Below, piece by piece: positions 60,615-64,000 of a stretch of 64,000 bases of DNA; positions within the stretch are counted from its first letter, which is position 1; each line of letters starts with the position of its first letter. Both the position numbers and the translations under genes were made by a program. This stretch comes from Rhodococcus sp. SMB37 (GTDB lineage: Bacteria > Actinomycetota > Actinomycetes > Mycobacteriales > Mycobacteriaceae): assembly GCF_004345605.1 (NCBI RefSeq), contig NZ_SLVY01000008.1:165022-229021 (forward strand). Direction: 5' to 3'. A model generated the notes under the pieces. The model worked only from the letters and a program-made list of their open reading frames with translations, did not search any database and was not told the DNA's origin.

Positions 60615-61454
60615 TTACACCCCGGTCGTGATCTGCGGGGGAACGCCGCGATCGTGGACGACTCCGACAACCACGGTGGCATCGAACTCGTCCGACCGGT
60701 GAACGACCGATGTCAGTCCCTCCGCAGCGAGGATCTCGGTTGCTGCCTCGGCCTGCCGGGGACCGGCCTCCATCAGCAGGTGTCCCCCGGGCGCAAGCCA
60801 CTCCGACGCGGACTCCGCCAAACGGCGATGCACGTCGAGTCCGTCCATACCGCCGTCCAGCGCGACACGCGGCTCGTGTAGTCGAGCCTCGGGCGGCATT
60901 GTCGCGATCGCCGCCGTAGGCACGTAAGGGGCATTGGCGACGATCACATCGATCCTGCCGCGCATCGAGTCGGGCAGCGCCGCGTAGAGGTTGCCGCAGT
61001 GGGCGTCGCCGCCACACCGTTCGAGGTTGCGCCGCGCGCAACGGACCGCCGCAGGGTCGACGTCGGCGGCGTGCAGCCGTATCTCGGGCTCGACAGCGGC
61101 GAGCGCGGCCCCGACCGCACCGCAGCCGCAGCACATGTCGACGACGAATGAACCCGGTGCAACGAGTTCGGAGGCGCAGTGCACGAGAAATTCGGTGCGA
61201 CGGCGTGGAACGAACACATCTGCGTCGACGCTGATCCGCAGACCGCAGAATTCTGCCCATCCCAGCACGTGCTCGAGAGGACGCCCGTCGATCCGCTGCT
61301 GTACGAGGTCTTCCAGATCGGACGGGCTACGCGCCGCATCGCTGAGCAGGCGGGCTTCGTCTTCCGCGAAGACACATCCGGCAGACCTCAGTCGTACGAC
61401 CAGTGCTTCTGGGACCGGACCGCTCGGAACACTGCCGATCGGAGATTCGGGCAC
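60615..61454 (-). CDS. Putative protein N5-glutamine methyltransferase (PrmC-like)
   Basis: This 279-residue methyltransferase has an N-terminal helical domain (EHVLGWAEFCGLRI, VFVPRRRTE) and an AdoMet domain with VVDMCCGCGAVGAALA as motif I. The catalytic motif is NAPYVP instead of the NPPY of true PrmC. The change is typical of a separate actinobacterial branch named putative protein N5-glutamine methyltransferase. It may modify a release factor or another protein. GTG 61454 is used. It is divergent from hsdM. Confidence 0.85.
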   Translation of the reverse strand: MPESPIGSVPSGPVPEALVVRLRSAGCVFAEDEARLLSDAARSPSDLEDLVQQRIDGRPLEHVLGWAEFCGLRISVDADVFVPRRRTEFLVHCASELVAPGSFVVDMCCGCGAVGAALAAVEPEIRLHAADVDPAAVRCARRNLERCGGDAHCGNLYAALPDSMRGRIDVIVANAPYVPTAAIATMPPEARLHEPRVALDGGMDGLDVHRRLAESASEWLAPGGHLLMEAGPRQAEAATEILAAEGLTSVVHRSDEFDATVVVGVVHDRGVPPQITTGV

Positions 61455-61546
61455 ATGGCACCCTAACCTGCACGCTCGGTGTCGGTGGCCAGGTCTATAC
61501 AGTTCTGTTGGACTTCGGCGAGCAGAACAGGCAGGTAGCGGTACCC

Positions 61547-63091
61547 GTGATCACCGGTGACATCAAGAACAAGGTCGACGCAGTCTGGGACGCCTTCTGG
61601 ACGGGCGGCATCTCGAATCCCCTCGAAGTGATGGAGCAGATCACCTACCTGCTGTTCATTCGCCGGTTGGATGACGAGCAGACGCTCGCATTGGAGAAGG
61701 CAAACCTGCTCGGCACACCGCTCGACGGCAACCCGTTCCCCGAGGGCACCGACGACCAGGGCCTGCCCTACAACGACCTGCGCTGGTCGGTGTTCAAAGA
61801 CCGGCACGCCGACGAGATGTTCGACATCGTCGCGAACCGGGTTTTCCCGTTCATCAAGAACATGCGCGGCGAGGAGTCCACGTACGCGCATTTCATGAAG
61901 GACGCGCGGCTCAGCATCCCGAACGCGGGGATGCTGCAGCGGGTGGTGGACCGATTGGACAAGGTGCCGATGGAAAACCGCGACACCAAAGGCGACATCT
62001 ACGAGTACCTGCTCGCGAAGATCGCCGCCGCCGGGCAGAACGGCCAGTTCCGCACGCCGCGCCACATCATCGAACTGATGGTGCACATGACGGCACCGAA
62101 ACCGGGCGACACCATCGTGGACCCGGCGTCCGGCACGTGCGGCTTTCTCGTGGGTGCGTCGGAGTACATGCGCGCCAACCATGCGGATGCGATCAACTCC
62201 GGTAAGGGGCGCGAGCAGTATCACCACGAGATGTTCCACGGCTTCGACTTCGACAACACGATGCTGCGAATCGGGTCGATGAACATGCTGCTGCACGGCA
62301 TCGAGCAGCCCGACATCCGCTATCGCGATTCACTTGCCGAGGCAAACACCGGTGATGCGGAAGCATATTCGCTGATTCTCGCCAACCCGCCATTCGCGGG
62401 CAGCCTCGACTACGAGAACACCGCGAAGGATCTCCAGCAGATCGCGAAGACGAAGAAGACGGAACTACTGTTCCTGGCGCTGTTCCTCCGTCTGCTCAAG
62501 CCTGGCGGCCGCGCGGCGGTGATCGTCCCGGACGGTGTGTTGTTCGGATCGTCGAAGGCGCACAAGGAACTTCGCAGGATTCTCGTCGAGGAGCAGAAGC
62601 TCGATGCGGTGGTGAAGCTGCCGTCCGGTGTGTTCAAGCCGTATGCGGGTGTGTCGACGGCGATTCTATTCTTCACCAAGACCAACTCCGGCGGCACCGA
62701 CAACGTTTGGTTCTACGACGTGCAGGCCGACGGATTCTCGTTGGACGACAAGCGCAATCCGCTGCTGGACGAGGGCAAGCTCGGTGTGCTCGCGGCGGTG
62801 AGCGAGGACGAGCACGCGAAGAACAACCTGCCGGACGTGCTGCGGCGCTGGACCGATCGTGACGGCGGCGAGCAGGAGCGAGCACGGACCGAGCAGAGTT
62901 TCTGCGTGCCGCGTGAGGACATCGCCGCGCAGGGCTACGACCTGTCGCTGAACCGGTACAAGGAGCTCGTGCACGAGGAGATCGAGCACAGAGCGCCGAC
63001 CGAGATCCTCGACGAGCTGGATCGGCTCGAGAAGGACATAACCGACGGCATGGCACAGCTACGGGAGATGCTTGCTGGTGGTGAAGCATGA
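61547..63091 (+). CDS. hsdM: Type I restriction-modification methyltransferase HsdM
   Basis: The 514-residue protein starts with ITGDIKNKVDAVWDAFW, the usual HsdM N-terminus, so GTG 61547 is preferred over longer options. It has the N-terminal helical domain (LEVMEQITYLLFIRRLDD), AdoMet motif I in DPASGTCGFLVGASEYM and catalytic motif IV NPPF in LILANPPFAG. It should methylate adenine in the target set by HsdS. Its stop overlaps the hsdS start by 4 bases. No hsdR gene is seen in the window. Confidence 0.93.
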   Translation: MITGDIKNKVDAVWDAFWTGGISNPLEVMEQITYLLFIRRLDDEQTLALEKANLLGTPLDGNPFPEGTDDQGLPYNDLRWSVFKDRHADEMFDIVANRVFPFIKNMRGEESTYAHFMKDARLSIPNAGMLQRVVDRLDKVPMENRDTKGDIYEYLLAKIAAAGQNGQFRTPRHIIELMVHMTAPKPGDTIVDPASGTCGFLVGASEYMRANHADAINSGKGREQYHHEMFHGFDFDNTMLRIGSMNMLLHGIEQPDIRYRDSLAEANTGDAEAYSLILANPPFAGSLDYENTAKDLQQIAKTKKTELLFLALFLRLLKPGGRAAVIVPDGVLFGSSKAHKELRRILVEEQKLDAVVKLPSGVFKPYAGVSTAILFFTKTNSGGTDNVWFYDVQADGFSLDDKRNPLLDEGKLGVLAAVSEDEHAKNNLPDVLRRWTDRDGGEQERARTEQSFCVPREDIAAQGYDLSLNRYKELVHEEIEHRAPTEILDELDRLEKDITDGMAQLREMLAGGEA

Positions 63092-63918
63092 GTGGTTGGA
63101 CAACAGTGCAACTCGGTGAGGTTTCCGATTTCGTTCGAGGGGTGACGTTCAAGCCCACCGATGTTGTCGAGGCTGGAACCGACGGTTCAGTGCCCTGTAT
63201 GCGAACCAAGAATGTGCAGCTTGACCTCGATCTGTCGGATGTTTGGTGGATCGACCGGAGCCACGTGAAGCGCGACGAGCAGTACCTGAACGAGGGCGAT
63301 CTGCTCATCTCGTCTGCGAACAGTTGGAACTTGGTCGGAAAATGCTCCTGGATACCATCATTGGAGTCACCGTCCACCTTCGGTGGGTTTGTCACAGCGC
63401 TGCGCGCAAAGCCGCAGCAGGTCGATCCACGTTATCTGTACAGGTTCTTCTCTTCAGCGCGGGTCCAGGCGACCGTACGGAGTTTCGCACGCCAAACCAC
63501 GAATATCTCCAACCTTGATTTGAAGCGGTGTGCCGCGTTGCCGATTCCGCTACCTTCAGTCGAGGAGCAGCGGCGGATCGCGGCGATCCTCGACCACGCC
63601 GACACCCTCCGCGCCAAGCGCCGCGAAGCCCTCGCCCGCCTCGACGAGCTGACCCAGTCGATCTTCATCGACATGTTCGGTGATCCCGCGTTCAGCGTGA
63701 AGGGTGCGAATGCTGTCACGATCGGTGACCTGCTCGATTCGGCCCAGTATGGGACGAGCGAGAAGAGCGGAGCCGAGGGCGAGTATGCGGTGCTGCGGAT
63801 GAACAACATCACGTATCAGGGGCAGATGGATCTCACCGACCTCAAGTACACGGACCTGCCGGACGACAAGGTCGATCGGTTCACCGTGCGTGCTGGGGAT
63901 GTTCTCAGGGCGCCGTAG
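63088..63918 (+). pseudogene. hsdS: Truncated type I specificity subunit HsdS
   Basis: 276 residues are readable. The first target-recognition domain (1-155) and the first conserved helical spacer (RRIAAILDHADTLRAKRREALARLDEL) are complete, followed by a second target-recognition domain beginning FGDPA. This second domain breaks at RAGDVL, where intact HsdS normally continues with a phenylalanine-asparagine-type motif for another 100-150 residues. Three other residues and TAG follow. The missing part would be the rest of domain 2 and the C-terminal helix. Half-length HsdS can work as a dimer only if two half-sites form, which this asymmetric cut does not favour. Confidence 0.75.
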
Positions 63919-64000
63919 TTGTTGATTAGCGACCCTGTGAACTGGGGTTTTCGCTTTATTCGAGGTGCTGTCCGGGCCGGTGGAGCGGGCATGGGGACAG
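63919..64000. other. Unassigned 82-bp end segment after the hsdS break
   Basis: The sequence after the hsdS stop contains no continuation of the second target-recognition domain in any frame. It may be the left end of an inserted element or the edge of a rearrangement. The segment is too short to identify. Confidence 0.35.

Noticed and set aside
1..64000. CRISPR arrays, tRNA or rRNA genes and complete insertion sequences
   Set aside because: No regularly spaced repeats, cloverleaf-like segments, rRNA stretches or transposase frames were recognised by eye. A tRNA scan would be the decisive test.

Overview
The window is high-GC actinobacterial DNA, most likely from Rhodococcus or a close relative in the mycolic-acid Corynebacteriales. 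The grounds are the base composition, frequent GTG starts, 4-base ATGA/GTGA overlaps, DUF6474 and DUF5313 proteins, a UdgX-type uracil-DNA enzyme, a single-chain acyl-CoA carboxylase, and a sigK-rskA neighbourhood that resembles the one in Mycobacterium tuberculosis. No rRNA, tRNA or CRISPR array was seen.

Layout. 0-5.1 kb: a MarR regulator with an MFS pump, an SDR dehydrogenase, an alpha/beta hydrolase and an unassigned membrane protein. 5.1-10.2 kb: a RecB-like nuclease, a DUF6474 protein and a copper set (small membrane protein, YcnI, CopC, CopD). 10.2-15.8 kb: UdgX, the fused acyl-CoA carboxylase, an orphan FetB-like permease and a DUF427 protein. 15.8-27.8 kb: an aromatic-type catabolic cluster. 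It holds RidA, a MarR regulator, a Rieske oxygenase with its reductase and a 71-aa helix-turn-helix protein, a ThDP enzyme, two SDRs, a cupin, an alpha/beta hydrolase, an extradiol-type VOC dioxygenase, an aldehyde dehydrogenase and an MFS transporter. Near-identical palindromes (ATCTTAGCGCTAAGAT) lie 31-42 nt before the first gene of four transcription units here, so the cluster looks like one regulon under the resident MarR protein.

27.9-33.6 kb: two TetR regulators, a DHA2 exporter, a hemerythrin-SRPBCC fusion and a GabD2-type dehydrogenase. 33.7-41.4 kb: a homodimeric-type pyruvate dehydrogenase E1 with a shortened E2, a broken Lrp/AsnC regulator, an orphan acetolactate synthase with a hairpin-bearing leader, a fumarylacetoacetate-hydrolase-family protein and a remnant amidohydrolase. 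41.6-47.8 kb: an ArsR-SRPBCC pair, an acyl-CoA synthetase, a DUF5313 protein, an NRAMP transporter, a GntR regulator, RraA and an S4 protein.

47.8-59.2 kb: a stress and lipid-modification block with photolyase, two SDR-type proteins, a lipocalin, a fasciclin lipoprotein, and the run FAD oxidoreductase - DUF1365 - CFA-type methyltransferase - DUF1295 - SigK-like sigma factor - RskA-like anti-sigma factor. The 193-bp gap between the fasciclin gene and the FAD gene contains two back-to-back matches to the SigK promoter pattern. 59.2-64 kb: a second succinic-semialdehyde dehydrogenase, a PrmC-like methyltransferase, and a type I restriction-modification hsdM followed by an hsdS that breaks off in its second target-recognition domain near the window edge.

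The strongest candidate for an undescribed system is the 15.8-27.8 kb catabolic regulon. Its substrate cannot be read from the sequence.
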